A DNA stretch of 64,000 nucleotides, taken from Apostichopus japonicus. Taxonomy: Eukaryota; Echinodermata; Holothuroidea; Aspidochirotida; Stichopodidae. The stretch's first letter is position 1; every line of letters starts with the position of its first letter. Location: contig NC_092563.1 in NCBI RefSeq assembly GCF_037975245.1, positions 1,577,001-1,641,000 of the forward strand. Reading direction: 5' to 3'. Under the pieces are notes generated by a model. That model ran no database searches, was not told where the DNA came from, and saw only the letters and a program-made list of their open reading frames with translations. Both the position numbers and the translations under genes were made by a program. Positions 10,763 through 22,631 of this stretch are shown here, piece after piece.

Positions 10763-12976
10763 GTAAGTTTATGTACTTGCAAAGCTGCCTGCATTTTCAC
10801 CTTTTTGTTATTAATTATTTTGTTCATAGGGTGACTCTATAGGCAGAATTTTGATCTTGTCATATTTATTATAGACCAATGAGAAAGGCAGTTAAACTTG
10901 ATTGGCATAATAGTTTCTGTAACTGGGTGGGGAGGGGTGGGGGAGGGGAAGGCGGTATACGTGTGTCTTAGCTCAGTGTTGTTTTCTTTGCCTTTTTTGA
11001 TAAACAATTGATTAGTTAAGGCCCTTGGAAATTAGAAGTCGCGCTTTGGGGGTTACAAAGAGTTGCTCTTTCCACAGTTTTGTACAAATGAAAGTCACAT
11101 GCCTCACTGCCCTCGAATAGCGGCGCAACATACATATAGGTTGAGACTAGTGGACTATCCATTTATATCTGTCAGATAAGGTAAACAGGCCATATATATC
11201 GGTCAAGGACTATATGTATTCATTCATTGTACCATATTTTTTATTTCAGTCTTCGTCTTTAATCCTATCTATAGGTACAACAGTCATTAATTGAAGTTTT
11301 TCTACCTTATGTATTAATTTCAATATCTGGAATGCTCCTTTAAGGCCAAAATCGCGCTCTATAGGTCTAGTTGTGAACCGGTCAATTCATCATTTCATTT
11401 TCACCAGAAATGCAACGAAATAGTTTGTAAAACATTCTAAATAAATATGAAATTTGAGGCAATCACAGTTCTTCTTTTCTCATCTGTGTCGCTTCTGAGG
11501 AATTGACTGTTGGTTTATGTGCTACAGACTAAGTATTCCAGCCACTTTCGTTGCTGAGCTTGTGATACATATTCGTTATTGAGTCATTTTCAAAACGTAT
11601 TAAACAATTGGTTATATTTGTCATCCTTTACAAATCACTTATTTTCTGTAGTGTTCACAGCCAAAGTGTTGCGACCAGTTATCCCATCAAGTAACCCGGC
11701 TACGACAAGAGAGTACTTAGTTGAAGTCATTCATATTTACCACGGACCGCATGATATGTTGCCAGGAAGTGTCGTAACCATAGCAACACCGAGAGCACTG
11801 TCAGCGTGTGGAGTGTTACCAAATATCGGAATGAAATACTTGCTTGGATGTAAGTTGATCGAATCTAACTAAATCATAGAAAGGAAGAATGATTTTTAGG
11901 ACTAGAATATTATCCATCCATTCATCCATCCATCCATCTAGCTATCTGTCAATCTATTTTAATTATTTATCTATTTTCAGCTTTCAAGGGTAAACGTATT
12001 TAGCGATACAAAACGCTAATCTTACATGAGGCCCTCAAACATTATTTACAATTAAGGAAATCGTAAATTTAAACTAAATGTAAATAATTAAAAGAGTAAA
12101 ATAAGAATGAAACACAAAATAAAATCATGAAAAAAAATTGAAAAAGAAGTACAAAGAGTAGGTAAAACATATGAAGGTCTGGTAAATACACCATTACAAA
12201 AAAAAAATGAAATCATTTCTCAATCACTATCTACCTGACTGTCTGTCTGTCTATTAATACATATATAAAACTGGTCAAACCAGTTCCAAAAAGGGTTTTA
12301 TCTCGAAAAGGTGATATTTTGTTACAAACTTCCGACGTTTTATTTCCAAACGTCCACATTTTAACACGAAATTTTGACATTTCATCTCAATATTTTGACA
12401 ATCCAGCTCAAAATATAAAATGGGGGATTTTGAAACTTTTTATATTTGATCGGAAAATGTTGACAAATTATTTCATCAATTTCGAATTTTATCTCAAAAG
12501 TGTGATGTTTTATTTCAAAATTCCGACGTTTTTTGTCAAATATACATCTTTTAACACGAAAATTGACATTTGATCTCAACATTATGAATTTCTCAACATC
12601 GGCCTTATATTTTGAAATTTTGACGAATTATACGAGTAGAATAAGGTTAGATTGTTAGATTGTTCTTTTTGTGTCCCTTTTTTGCGGGGGGGGGGGGGGG
12701 GGAGTGCCTACATCATTTCATCTTCCACTTCTTAACACCGACCTTAAATTTTTCTTTCTTGTTTTATATCATTTTATCTTCTATTCTTCCTCAGCAAATA
12801 CTTTCATAGCGAAGACAGTTAACGCACAGGGACAGGAAAGCGCATCAAAGGGACGAAATTCAATTGTTGGTACAATTAAAATTCGGCTTGTGTGCGATAC
12901 GTTTGAAAGACTTACCCAACGTGTGAGAACGTTTCTGCAAAGAGGTGCGTGCCAAGTTGCCATCGAAGCTGTATGA
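10636..12976 (+). CDS. Secreted TIMP-like single-NTR-domain protein (3 exons)
   Basis: Joining 10636-10762, 11652-11849 and 12795-12976 gives one open frame of 168 aa with GT-AG introns, both phase 1. Residues 1-21 are a signal peptide (hydrophobic FLAFTVLLL). The rest is an NTR domain with exactly six cysteines (22, 26, 38, 95, 142, 161), spaced like the N-terminal domain of tissue inhibitors of metalloproteinases, plus TIMP-like stretches CHP, FTAKVL, SACGV, KYLLG and LVCDTF. There is no TIMP C-terminal domain, so it stops where vertebrate TIMPs would continue. The N-terminal motif is CNSVC rather than the CxC that chelates zinc in classical TIMPs, so protease inhibition is uncertain. Sea-cucumber tensilins, which stiffen collagenous tissue, are TIMP-like; kinship with them is possible but unproven from this sequence. 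Confidence 0.8.
11652..11849 (+). CDS. TIMP-like gene, exon 2 (NTR core)
   Basis: Acceptor TTTTCTGTAG, donor GGAT|GTAAGT. It enters and leaves in phase 1 and encodes residues 43-108, including the fourth cysteine in SACGV and the YLLG strand. Confidence 0.8.
12311..12600. repeat. Diverged tandem duplication in intron 2
   Basis: The phrase TTCCGACGTTTT..CATTTTAACACGAAA..TTGACATTTCATCTCAA at about 12330-12390 recurs in altered form at about 12520-12580. AT-rich and non-coding, within intron 2 of the TIMP-like gene. Confidence 0.6.
12795..12976 (+). CDS. TIMP-like gene, exon 3 (end of NTR, stop)
   Basis: Acceptor CTTCCTCAG after a pyrimidine tract. Encodes residues 109-168 with the last two cysteines (LVCDTF, GACQV) and ends with TGA at 12974-12976. 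An alternative donor GTGCGT at 12944 could link to more distal exons, but nothing downstream supports that. Confidence 0.75.
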
Positions 12977-15900
12977 TAACTGTAGTTTTGACCACTATTT
13001 TAACATCTTCGATATATCTATTTCCATCTACGTAAACATATCATCGCCGCACTGCAATGTATCTTTATGAAATTAAACAACTACTATAAATCAGGTTGGA
13101 GGTTATAGATTTACAGGAGCGCCGCTATAATGTAATATTTTAAATGTGAAATAATTAGAAATAATTAACTAAAACGACAGGGATATATCATATTAGTAAA
13201 CCGTAAACAGAAAACTGACTGTGGAATGGATTTGTAAAAAAGCACCATGTGATCACTGGGTCGAATCCCGTACTACCAACTATGTTTATTGCCCTTCAAT
13301 TTGAAAATCAAAGTAGCATATATACTGCATGGCATTGATTATACGATGCACGTTCGAAATACCAAATTTAAAGCAGCATTTTGCGTCCTTTTCTATGGTT
13401 TTTCTCAACCTCACTGATTCCACGATACCATAATACATAACTAGCTTATCTATTCAAATCTTACTTCAAATGGTGGCATAAAAGTCGAAAAATTTACATA
13501 TTTCAACTGTGTTTTTCTCGAAGATATTTTCCGTTGGGATCCAAATAAACCTCGCAAATAATATGAATATTTAATGCTACGAACGTCATTGGCCAATACG
13601 TAATACAACACCATGCTTGAGTGTGTAGATTGTCTATGGCATTTGTACCAGGGAGCTCTTAGAGTCCAGCTCGCTGATTGGTTGAATTCAAACTAGTGGG
13701 TTGGGGGAACTGTTTGCGATTATTATTAAGTGTGTAATTTGTCGGTGAACACTTTTTCATTATCTGCAAATGTCCTTAAGTACTCGGCAATTAACGCTTC
13801 GGGCAGGGGAAAAACTTGGCTAATATCTTAGTTTGCTGTTTTGTGATTGATATATGTCAAAAACTCGAAGGACAGTTGTCAAAAAAGTGGAAAACGGCGA
13901 CAAAACGCAAAATGCATGCTATAAAGCATCACAACAAACTATATACTACGGGAACAATAAGAGTATGTTACCGTTGCCAATGGATGTTAAGGTCGCCATC
14001 GGAGGTTCCTGAGGGTGCCTTTGGCATACCAGGAGCAACAGGTTGGAGAGGGGACAATGCGATCACTAGTTCGAATTCCATTCATAATTATATATACTAA
14101 AATTTATTTTCTCTGTAAAATTTCAAAATGAATGTACGTGGCACTGACTTACGGTGCGCATTCGAAATTTTCAATGTTGTCAATAAATGCATTTTTCAAC
14201 TTTTAGAAGTGAAGACCTTTATGGTTGCGAATGACGTTGATAGGGTAGAAGCGTCAGAGCTGCTACAGGGGAGTTCGGGATTACTAACGGCAATAGTATC
14301 AAGAACATAACGTATCAATCTTTGTGAAGATGTTAGAGTATAAGAAACAAGAGAGTTTAGGATTGATAATGATCAGATCCGAGTGTATATAGTGTTCCAT
14401 TGGTTGTTTATCTTAATAATAAATGTCTAAGACTTACTATTTACGTGTTATATAGGCCAATATTTAAAGCTCTTGAGTTGTGCCAGCAGCGGGCTACACC
14501 ATTTTGGTGCAATGTTTAATATTTTGTCAGTTGTGATCTTTTCTCAATTTTACAAGGGTTAAACCAGACATTGTTTAGTAGACCTGTAGTTTAACTTAAA
14601 GTTATGTTGGAGAGATTGATAAATGAGCAACGATTGCAACAATGCACCATTTCCAAATTTTGATAAGCAAATTAACTAGTTATATGATTATTTTAAAAGG
14701 CAGATATTAAAGAATAAAATTCCCCGTAACATTGTATGTTTTTTTTTAAACTTGCTGAAGTCCTTGATATTGTCCGAGGAATCGCCAAGTAATATTAAAT
14801 ATCTGCTACTTTTTAAACTCTATTATACCTAAATTATTTCCTAACATTCACCAAGATGTCATCATAACCGAAATCCTTACGTGTTTTAACGTTTTAGGGG
14901 AATAAATGAAAAAGGAGTTTAAAATTGTATATAAATTGGTTAATATTGTTTATTGTGACGATGGTACAATCGTTTCAAGGCAGCAATGACGATCAACTTA
15001 ATAATTAATTGTTTTTAATGTATGTATGTATGACGATGTTGTGACTGTTTGATAATAAAAGACGTGTGGAAGTTTGACATATATGCGACAACATTGTGTT
15101 ATTTTGGCACCATCGGTGACAAGTTTGGATCATCAGCATCTCGTATTTCTAGGGTCCTATTGACCTTCTGTCCTCTGTTTAGTTTTAGTATAGAGCCAGG
15201 CTTATATCACAATTTGGCGTAAACAAATATAATTTTTCATGTAATTCAATAATTAGAAGCAGATGTGAGACTTTCCTGTTCATGGCTGGAAGTTTGTCTT
15301 TATAACTTCCTTTTGTTATAAAGTTTTGGCTTTTAGTTACCAAGATAAGCTATAAGGGAAGGAAAACACACTGACTTAAAATGACCCAACCGAGTTAAAT
15401 GCTAGAAATGCAAAAAAAAAACTCTGTTGAGAAATGTCTTGAGTTGTATGTGGTATATGCTTTTTAAAGATTTGAATGCAGGGAGGTGATTGTTATATTT
15501 CTTTCATTTCTATCCATTTAACGAAATTAAAATGTATTCAAAATAATTGAAATATATACTCTAGCCTATGGGATATTCAGGCGGCATGCACTGCAATGTA
15601 TAACTTATGTATAGGCTTCAAGGGCACGTATATTGGCAACAAAAGTATTCCACACTGTTAGTTGAACTTCTTCTCAATACTATAGTCTCTTTACTTTTTT
15701 CTTTTTCATAACCTCAATCCACCGTTAGCCAAAAATATTAACCAAATATAAAAGTGCTAACAATAATTGGAACATAGTTAAACATAGAAAGAATGGTAAG
15801 GAAATGTGCTCAACGTGATTAGACTTTACTTGCGTAACGATGTTGTGATTGAGTTAATTGTGATTTGAATAGTTCATTAGTAAGATTAATATTCAGTTTT

Positions 15901-16226
15901 AAACAAAGGCACACCTTTGTTCTGGATGGATTAAAATGTAACTATGTTGTGATTATTTATGCGCTTGTCGGTGGTATGTGTTGCTTGGGATGTGTATTGT
16001 ATATGTGCATGTGTATCGTTAGTTCAAATGGAGTGTGGACCAGGCTAGGATGGGAGTGAGTACTTAGAGTTCGCAAAGACAAGACGTATTTTCATCTTCT
16101 TGATGTATCCAACGTAGAAACGAAGACGTTTCAATCTTGCTTGTTCGTCTAATTATTCTGCTTATTATACACTCCTTACGTGTAGTGATAGACATTACCC
16201 CCTTTACTGGATTTTATATATTTGTT
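12977..16226. other. Intergenic DNA with two possible old SINE fragments
   Basis: No further exon is convincing. GATCACTGGGTCGAATCCC (about 13252) and GATCACTAGTTCGAATTCC (about 14060) resemble the tRNA B box and lie in related but diverged surroundings, so they may be decayed tRNA-derived SINEs. A frame at 14128-14310 follows a reasonable acceptor (CAACTTTTAG) but shows no similarity I recognise. Confidence 0.35.
13544..13549 (+). terminator. Possible poly(A) signal AATAAA for the TIMP-like gene
   Basis: First AATAAA seen on this strand downstream of the stop at 12976, about 570 nt away. No transcript evidence; other AATAAA motifs lie near 14418 and 15054. Confidence 0.3.
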
Positions 16227-16503
16227 CAGTGGCGTAGGAAGGTACTTTTGAGTGGGGGTGGGGGGCTGAAGACTGATGGCCGGCCTGGGGAGGGGTCTAA
16301 GGGGAGGGGATGTCTCCCTCCCCTTTGGAAATTTCTTGCATTTCCAGGTGGCCTTAGATGCAATTTGGTGCTCCAAATGAGATTTTTTTCTCATTTGGAA
16401 ATGAAAAAGGGGTTTTCTGACTTGCGAAGCGGGGGGGGGGGGGGGCGGCGGAATGATACTTCCGCCCCCATATTTTTCACTGCCCCCCGGTTCCTACGCC
16501 CTT
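16227..16503 (+). mobile_element. GGCGTAGGAA MITE, copy 1
   Basis: Starts CAGTGGCGTAGGAAGG and ends TTCCTACGCCCTT, inverted ends of about 10 bp. The body contains CTCATTTGGAAATGAAAAAG and a long G run. The copy at 56730-57088 is the same sequence in the opposite orientation. The open frames across it are not genes. Confidence 0.75.
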
Positions 16504-17103
16504 GTATTTGTTACAACTTATACATCGATATATGCTGAAATTTATATTGCCTTCCTGATATTCAATACGAACATATATTTTTATACAAGGGATTTCAAAG
16601 TCGAGGGGAAGATTGAAATCCATCGTTTACGTTTAGACAAAAGGAGAGAAAAAAACCCTCTGGAACCGTTCTGTTTTTCAAATTCTACGAACATTTCAAA
16701 GTAAATCCTTTAAGTTTAAAAATAGGAAAGCCCATATAGGAAAATATTCTTGTTTTCCGTTACACACAATTATTATTACAACAAAAAATATTAAGATCAT
16801 TGATTACCTGAGTGGCTTTATGGTAATGTACCATAGCCTAATTAGATTTTATGGACTTTCATCTTTTTATCGGCATAAGAGTTTGTATCTGAATAAAGGC
16901 CTATATGTATATCTTTTCCATCAATTTAATATAATAGTATTAATGAATTATTAGAATATTAGTCGTTATGTAGGCTATTGTGTTTCTTAGTAATTCCGTT
17001 TTCTCGTTCGATCAACGTCGATATTCAGTTTCTTTACGTCAAGGTATACTTTTTGAAAACATGATAATTGATTTCCTCAAAAATCTCAATATCTGACCGG
17101 GTT
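16504..17103. other. Intergenic DNA, nothing recognised
   Basis: AT-rich, no exon, RNA gene or repeat recognised. Confidence 0.4.
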
Positions 17104-18206
17104 GCGATCCCCCCCCCCCCCCAGCGCGGTAAAGGCCATCATTTGCATACCTCGCTTCTCATTGGCTGGGTCTTGCACTTTTAATGATGAATTGGGAAGT
17201 TCTCGCTCATACGCAAATGTACACGTACGTGTATGTACAAACATGTACATACACGTGCACGCAGTACAACGTAATTCGCATACACGTATTGTATGAACTG
17301 GCGACTGTCTTTAGAAGACAACTTTGTTAAAAAAAATTGTTAAAAAGTTTTTTCTTTGCTTTTGCGCGGACTTGTTTTCGCACATGTACATCCATAAGTT
17401 CGTAAAACAATACTGCGACCATGGACTGTGCGTGTACACGTCTCATTGTAGATGACTGTCCTTCTTTGAAGGTAAGGATTAATATACGTTTATGATCCAA
17501 AACTGAAAAGCCAATAAATTGAATAAATTTAGTTTTGACAAGGGTGTAAAGCTTCGAAGTGATGGTGGAACTTGCTGTACAGATAAGTACTGCGATGCAA
17601 TGTACGCAGATTAGTGGTCAGGCGTTTTCTTGCTTCAAAACTGCATAGAAACAGTGGACAGCTTGACAGTTTCTGGTTGACTTTTTACTTGAGATGCTTT
17701 TTAATTTAAAACTGATAGACTCTTATTTTTGAGCATTGATTTGATTTTCAAAATTATGACCCTTGAACACGGTTAATTATGACCCTTTCGCACGGTTTTT
17801 AGATAATATAATACGAAAGATATAGGCCTAATAATTAGTCATATAAGTAGTACCACTGCCACTGTGGATTATATATAGTTATTGCGCACAGACATTGTCT
17901 TACGTTTATATTATATGGTGATATTTTGTATCATCTTCAAACTGTTTCGGTTTGATTTAACTTCTTTAAATTAACAGCAACAGATTTGTGCGATGTTTAA
18001 CCACTGATCCACTACACCCTCTACTCAAACGCGCGCATTCTGCTGCTATACCGTTTTCTTTTCTGCGTGTAGCGTGCAAAGTGGCCTTGTGAAAAGTGGT
18101 ATGTGATGAGCGATTCTGTTTAGTAGTTGAACTTGTAATGAAGCTTATTTCATACGGACCCCAGCCAATGGGAGCAAGGTATGCAAAGCGCTGGGGGAAA
18201 AATCGC
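17104..18206. repeat. 1.1-kb segment with imperfect inverted ends carrying octamer-like and CCAAT motifs
   Basis: The left block (17104-17170) reads GCGAT, C run, CAGCGC, then ATTTGCATACC (17141) and CTCATTGGCTGGG. The right block (18159-18206) is its imperfect reverse complement: CCCAGCCAATGGGAGCAAGG, TATGCAAAGCGCTGGGGG, AAAAATCGC. It may be the inverted ends of a transposon or two opposed promoter-like blocks. No gene is recognised between them. A 13-bp perfect hairpin lies at 17227-17256. Confidence 0.5.
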
Positions 18207-19228
18207 GGCCGGTTTCAGAATAAAAAAAAGTTGAAGATATTACGACATCTTTAGTACAAAATTTAGAAAATTAGAAATATTATCTTCTGGTTGTAATTCA
18301 ATATAGTATAAGGGATGTTTGAACGTTACATATATCGTCGAGTCCGTTGCCTGTAAAGGGACTATATACTGTCTATCTGGCAATCCCGTACTCCATAGTA
18401 CGGTGGTTCTAAAGGTACAGGCGTAATGTACACAAAATTTGAATATTTTTAATGACTTGTCGACTTTCGGGAATTTATATATCCTGACAAATTTGTCAAC
18501 ACGTCAAAAAAAAATACTGTATCTATCGACAACTTACGCTAACCTGACATCTTGACGAAATTATCATATCGAATTATCGGGATGATGTGTTATACTAATA
18601 AAACGTAAAGTAAATCTTCAGTCTATCCTTTCAGAACCACCGTACCATATGTCATGTACTGCACGAACCATGAGCTCGCGAAAGATCTTTGGCATGGTCC
18701 GGTTTCACACGATATGCATGGGTGACGTCAAACTAACGTATAGCCCTATCTGTGAACTAGAAATGGCCTGGTAATCATCATCGGTAAGGTGGTTTATACA
18801 GTAAAGTTAATAGTTGATAATACCAAAGTTATATCCAAAGTTTTATTAGCTTTGATTATTCATAGATGTACTATGAATGTGTCGATATGTGCTACACATT
18901 TATTTCATTAAAGTACACCGGACGTGGCCAAGCGTCCGTCATACTCGACTCGTAGCTAGGCTAGGCCTAGTGGTAGTACTATTGTTAGGCCTTTCGAACA
19001 AAGATAAAACTTTGGTAAGGCCTAGCCAAACGTGAAAACTCCATGTGTTCAGCAAAATTATCTTATATGATTATGAATCTCATAAGATATAGCATACGCT
19101 ACGTGTGAGGTATTGTAGTTAAGGCCTAGGCCTACTACTACATAATGACGTCCATGTACTTAAAGCCTTTCACCTAAGTAAACAAACTAGAAGGAATTAT
19201 TAAGCCTAGCTACTGAGCTAGTAGTAGC
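18207..19228. other. Intergenic DNA, nothing recognised
   Basis: Non-coding by inspection; TAGGCCTAGG-type short palindromes are common here but form no array. Confidence 0.35.
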
Positions 19229-19690
19229 GTGGACACTTCGGACACCTAAGCCTTAAAACACCCCAAAACTATATCTTCTGTTCTGGTATAAATCACCTGA
19301 AAATATACTTGATATGGTGGGAGAAGTGTGTTATATTACGAAACACGGCCAAACTTTCTTTCCTGCAAACTGTTTTCACGTTGTATTCCAAGAAGATTCT
19401 TCATGATTGTGGAACTTGTATTTCTTTGCTAGAGTATTGCGAAGTTCGGACACACGGCCCACAGTGTGGCGCTGGTGATAAAATTGGTGGCGCAGTTGCT
19501 CATTCAGTAATTATAACAGACTTCATAGATCTCTGTCATTTTATTGACAAATATGGAAGTATTTACTTGCACACAGGTCATTTTGGAGAGAAAGTATCTG
19601 TAGCTTCGTAGTATATATGAAATTGGCTGTTGCTATAGGTTGTCCTGGTGAAATCGTGTATTTCTTAGGGATGTCTGAACTTCGCAGTGT
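19229..19690 (+). mobile_element. GAAGTTCG MITE, copy 1
   Basis: About 460 bp, alignable by eye over most of its length with the reverse complement of 54041-54519 (shared phrases TTAAAACACCCCAAAACTA, ATATGGTGGGAGAA, ATTGACAAATATG). Ends resemble CTTCGAAGTTCGCCC..TAAG. The 100-codon frame within it belongs to the repeat and is not a gene. Confidence 0.65.
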
Positions 19691-20324
19691 TCCGAACTTT
19701 GCAATACATGACTATACTACTACTAGTAGTAGTAGTAGGCCTAAGGCTAAGGTAGCACTGATTGCAATGGACAGGTGCATGTGCTTCCACTCCAGTTCCA
19801 GTCTCAAACTGCACTTGGGCCTAGGCATATACAGTGCGGTACTTACTTCGTACTAAGTAAAGGCTTCAGATATTACTAGCAACGATACAGCAGGCAACCT
19901 TTACTTTTTGCAGTCAAGCAGAGTAACATATATATGAATGATGCGTTTGAATCCATTTCAGGTATATGCTGATCAAATTGTGTTTTTTAAAGCCTTTAAC
20001 ATGTACAGTACTCTCCCCCCAGTTTTGCACATTTTTTGGCATTAGGAAATCCTACTCCCTAAAAATAACCAAAATTACCTTAATATAATACAATTACCCT
20101 CTGGGACCCGACTTGTCAGAGCTAAGACTATGAGGCTCACATAGCATAGCAAACAGCATCCAAAGTCAATGGGTGTACACTTCAGGTCTACACTACAGTT
20201 AGCTTATCGACGAATGTGTCAATTTAGGGGTATGAAAGAACTTGACACGTCAGATATTTTTAATATGTGAGGAACTACACATGAAAATGAATACAATTGA
20301 GTGATTTGGATTTTACGTTGATAG
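19691..20324. other. Intergenic DNA with target site of the nested transposon
   Basis: Nothing recognised except the 8 bases GTTGATAG (20317-20324), which I read as the left target-site duplication of the element starting at 20325. Confidence 0.4.
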
Positions 20325-21054
20325 TAGTGTTCAACCGACAATTGGTTAGATAATCGGCATCGTGCCGATTATCAGACAATTGGTAAATAATTGGCATCGG
20401 CAAATTACCGATTATTATTTGGAACCGATTATTACGTTCAACCTAAATGATTGTATTTTTCTGCGCTTTTGATTCACCACAACCACAACCGGAGAAAAAC
20501 GTAGATCATTCGCTTCAACGCTATTCAAGCCGGGGAAGGTGCGCTCATCTACCTTGTAACGGTATCACAAGTCCCTCACGCGAGTTTGTACTAATGCTGT
20601 TCGATACACTTTCCAGTTTTGGCAGTTGACATCATACAGTTTACCTGGGATAAGCTTAGGAGGACGACATAATTATTTTTTTTCACCTCGCCTCTTGCAA
20701 AATCAACAAAATCTCATGTTATCATGTTCAACGATTGATAAGAAAGATTAATTGTCTCGACTAAATATAAAAACCAAATCAATATACTTTTGAACCACTT
20801 TGGCCGTTTCACCATAGGTGAAAACTGGAAAGTGAAAACAATAACATCATGTTCATTGTGAGTTCTACGAACATTAAGCTAGTCTGGCCAGAGAATGGTT
20901 GAGCTTCATATGTTTGGCGACAGTACTCAGTAGCTCTACAGTATTACAGTATTTTGTGATTAGGCAAACTTTCTTATGCATATTTTTGTGAAAAACCCGA
21001 AGCAACTTTTTTTTTCTCCTGACCGCATATACTAAATAAGCAAGTCTGTAATTT

Positions 21055-22443
21055 GACCTAGTTTCGAAAGAGGTGTAACAGAAGTGTTGAACATCACCAT
21101 CGATCCCAGAAAATACACACACAGCTTGCTACCGTCGGTAATTAGACACTAGTGTACAGTTAGTACATACAGCTACGGTCAATACCCACAGCACAGTGTA
21201 TAATCGATACAGCGATGGACATCTCAGGTCCAGCTAAAGATAACAAGGTATCACATTTCATTACTGTCTGCATTTTGTAGCGACACAAACAAAACGTCAC
21301 TTGTAAGCAACAGAAAGTTAACTTTTTCAGATGGCCGCACGGTTTGGGGTAGCGTTGTGCAGGATCCCGGTAGTCAAGTATTGACTAGTCCCGAACACAG
21401 TGCAATGTGTAACTACTACCGGTATTGGGAAAACAACCGGTTATTACATTCGTTTCGGTATCATTCCCGGGAATCCCGGACATATTAAAAATATCTACAT
21501 GTTACTATTTGAAATAAAGAAAAAAAGGGTTCTTAGTTTGAATAATATCTGATCAATTTACGTAATGGCCTAGACCTATATATTAACGAATCAACTTTTC
21601 ACGTAGTAATTTGGACCTAGGCTACACCAAATATCGAACGTTACTTTGGCTCAGCATTTTACGGGACCTCAAAGTTATTTTGAAATTTCGTTATTTATTC
21701 TTCCTTCAAACGATGATTGTGAAGGTTCCCATGTACAAAATCTTACCCTTATGCATTTCACCTCATTTTGTTATAATAATTCTAACGATTTAATAAATTT
21801 TGAGCCAAAACCGCAGGGAGTATATCCAGTATCCAGCCGATTAACGATATAAATAAATTCTGTACTATTCTTATGTATGTAGTTTCTAGTCCTGTATTTA
21901 CGTAGTCCCTATGTTACATCTTATTGTCTTAAGTTCCAAACACGTGGTGACATGTTGATAGTTAAAAACTTTTCATTGTGAACTTTTGAACTTGAAGGGG
22001 TTGCCCTATTCCAATATCATGGAATAGTGGGTAACTCCCAATTTCTGTTTGTGTATGGATTACAAGTTTAATCCATGTGAGAACATGTAAATCAAATATC
22101 GTACGTCGAGTATGAATGAAGGATGGTGTAGGTTGCTTTTTTCCAAGGTTTGTGCTTTTCTTTTTGGAAGTGTATGTTAAAAAACAAAGGCCCTAATATT
22201 GCGTGTTAGTTATATTTTTTCTTTTTTTGATAACCGTGCGTGTAAGAGTATGTACAAAGCCTATAGGCTATGCTTATTGAATGTATGACATCTCGTAACT
22301 ACTGTAAGTGCTTTGAACCATAGCATGAAAGTTGAGGAAAATCCCGGTGGTAGTTACGATACCGGGATTCATGTTGCAACACTACCGGTTGTATGAAATC
22401 CGACTACCGCACAACGCTAGTTTGGGGCGAGTCTTCAATGCCT
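21055..22443 (-). mobile_element. TTAA MITE, copy B, reverse and split by an insertion
   Basis: Reverse complement of the 9800-10143 family: 21055-21349 and 22420-22443 are one copy separated by the 1070-bp insertion at 21350-22419. The right end is CGAGTCTTCAATGCCT followed by TTAA (22444-22447). The left terminal 50 bp are diverged or lost, so the left border is approximate. Confidence 0.7.
21350..22419. mobile_element. Inner hAT-like non-autonomous element
   Basis: Begins TAGCGTTGTGCAGG and ends CCGCACAACGCTA, inverted ends of at least 11 perfect bases followed by a GGTAGTC match offset by 8 bases. The flanks are identical 8-mers, GTTTGGGG (21342-21349 and 22420-22427). TAGNG ends and an 8-bp duplication are typical of hAT elements. 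The interior frames (60-68 codons) are not recognisable as transposase. Confidence 0.8.
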
Positions 22444-22631
22444 TTAAGGCGGCCTGAGTTCCACAAAAATGATGAAATAATCGGTAATCAGCATCGGCCG
22501 GATTGTCATTGGAACTAATTGGTAACTGTTAAAATCGATTATCATATTATCGGTCGAACACTAGTTGATATAGACATCGTTTATCTAATCAAATCCTTAA
22601 GTGCGTCAATTATGAGCCCACCATGTTACTA

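Larger units (their letters stand above)
20325..22563. mobile_element. Outer hAT-like element hosting two further transposons
   Basis: Ends TAGTGTTCAACCGACAAT (left) and ATTATCGGTCGAACACTA (right) are inverted repeats with two mismatches in 18. They are flanked by GTTGATAG (20317-20324) and GTTGATAT (22564-22571), a near-perfect 8-bp duplication. The TAGNG start and 8-bp duplication fit the hAT superfamily. No intact transposase; most of the interior is the inserted MITE and the second hAT-like element. Confidence 0.7.

Noticed and set aside
13816-14310. Frames of 94 and 60 codons after the TIMP-like gene, possible extra exons
   Set aside because: No Cys pattern or similarity to a TIMP C-terminal domain; exon 3 already ends with a stop at a sensible place.
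16137-16538. 133-codon frame
   Set aside because: Lies over a MITE whose copy at 56730 does not keep the frame.
19309-19611. 100-codon frame
   Set aside because: Part of a MITE repeated at 54041-54519, where the frame is not conserved.
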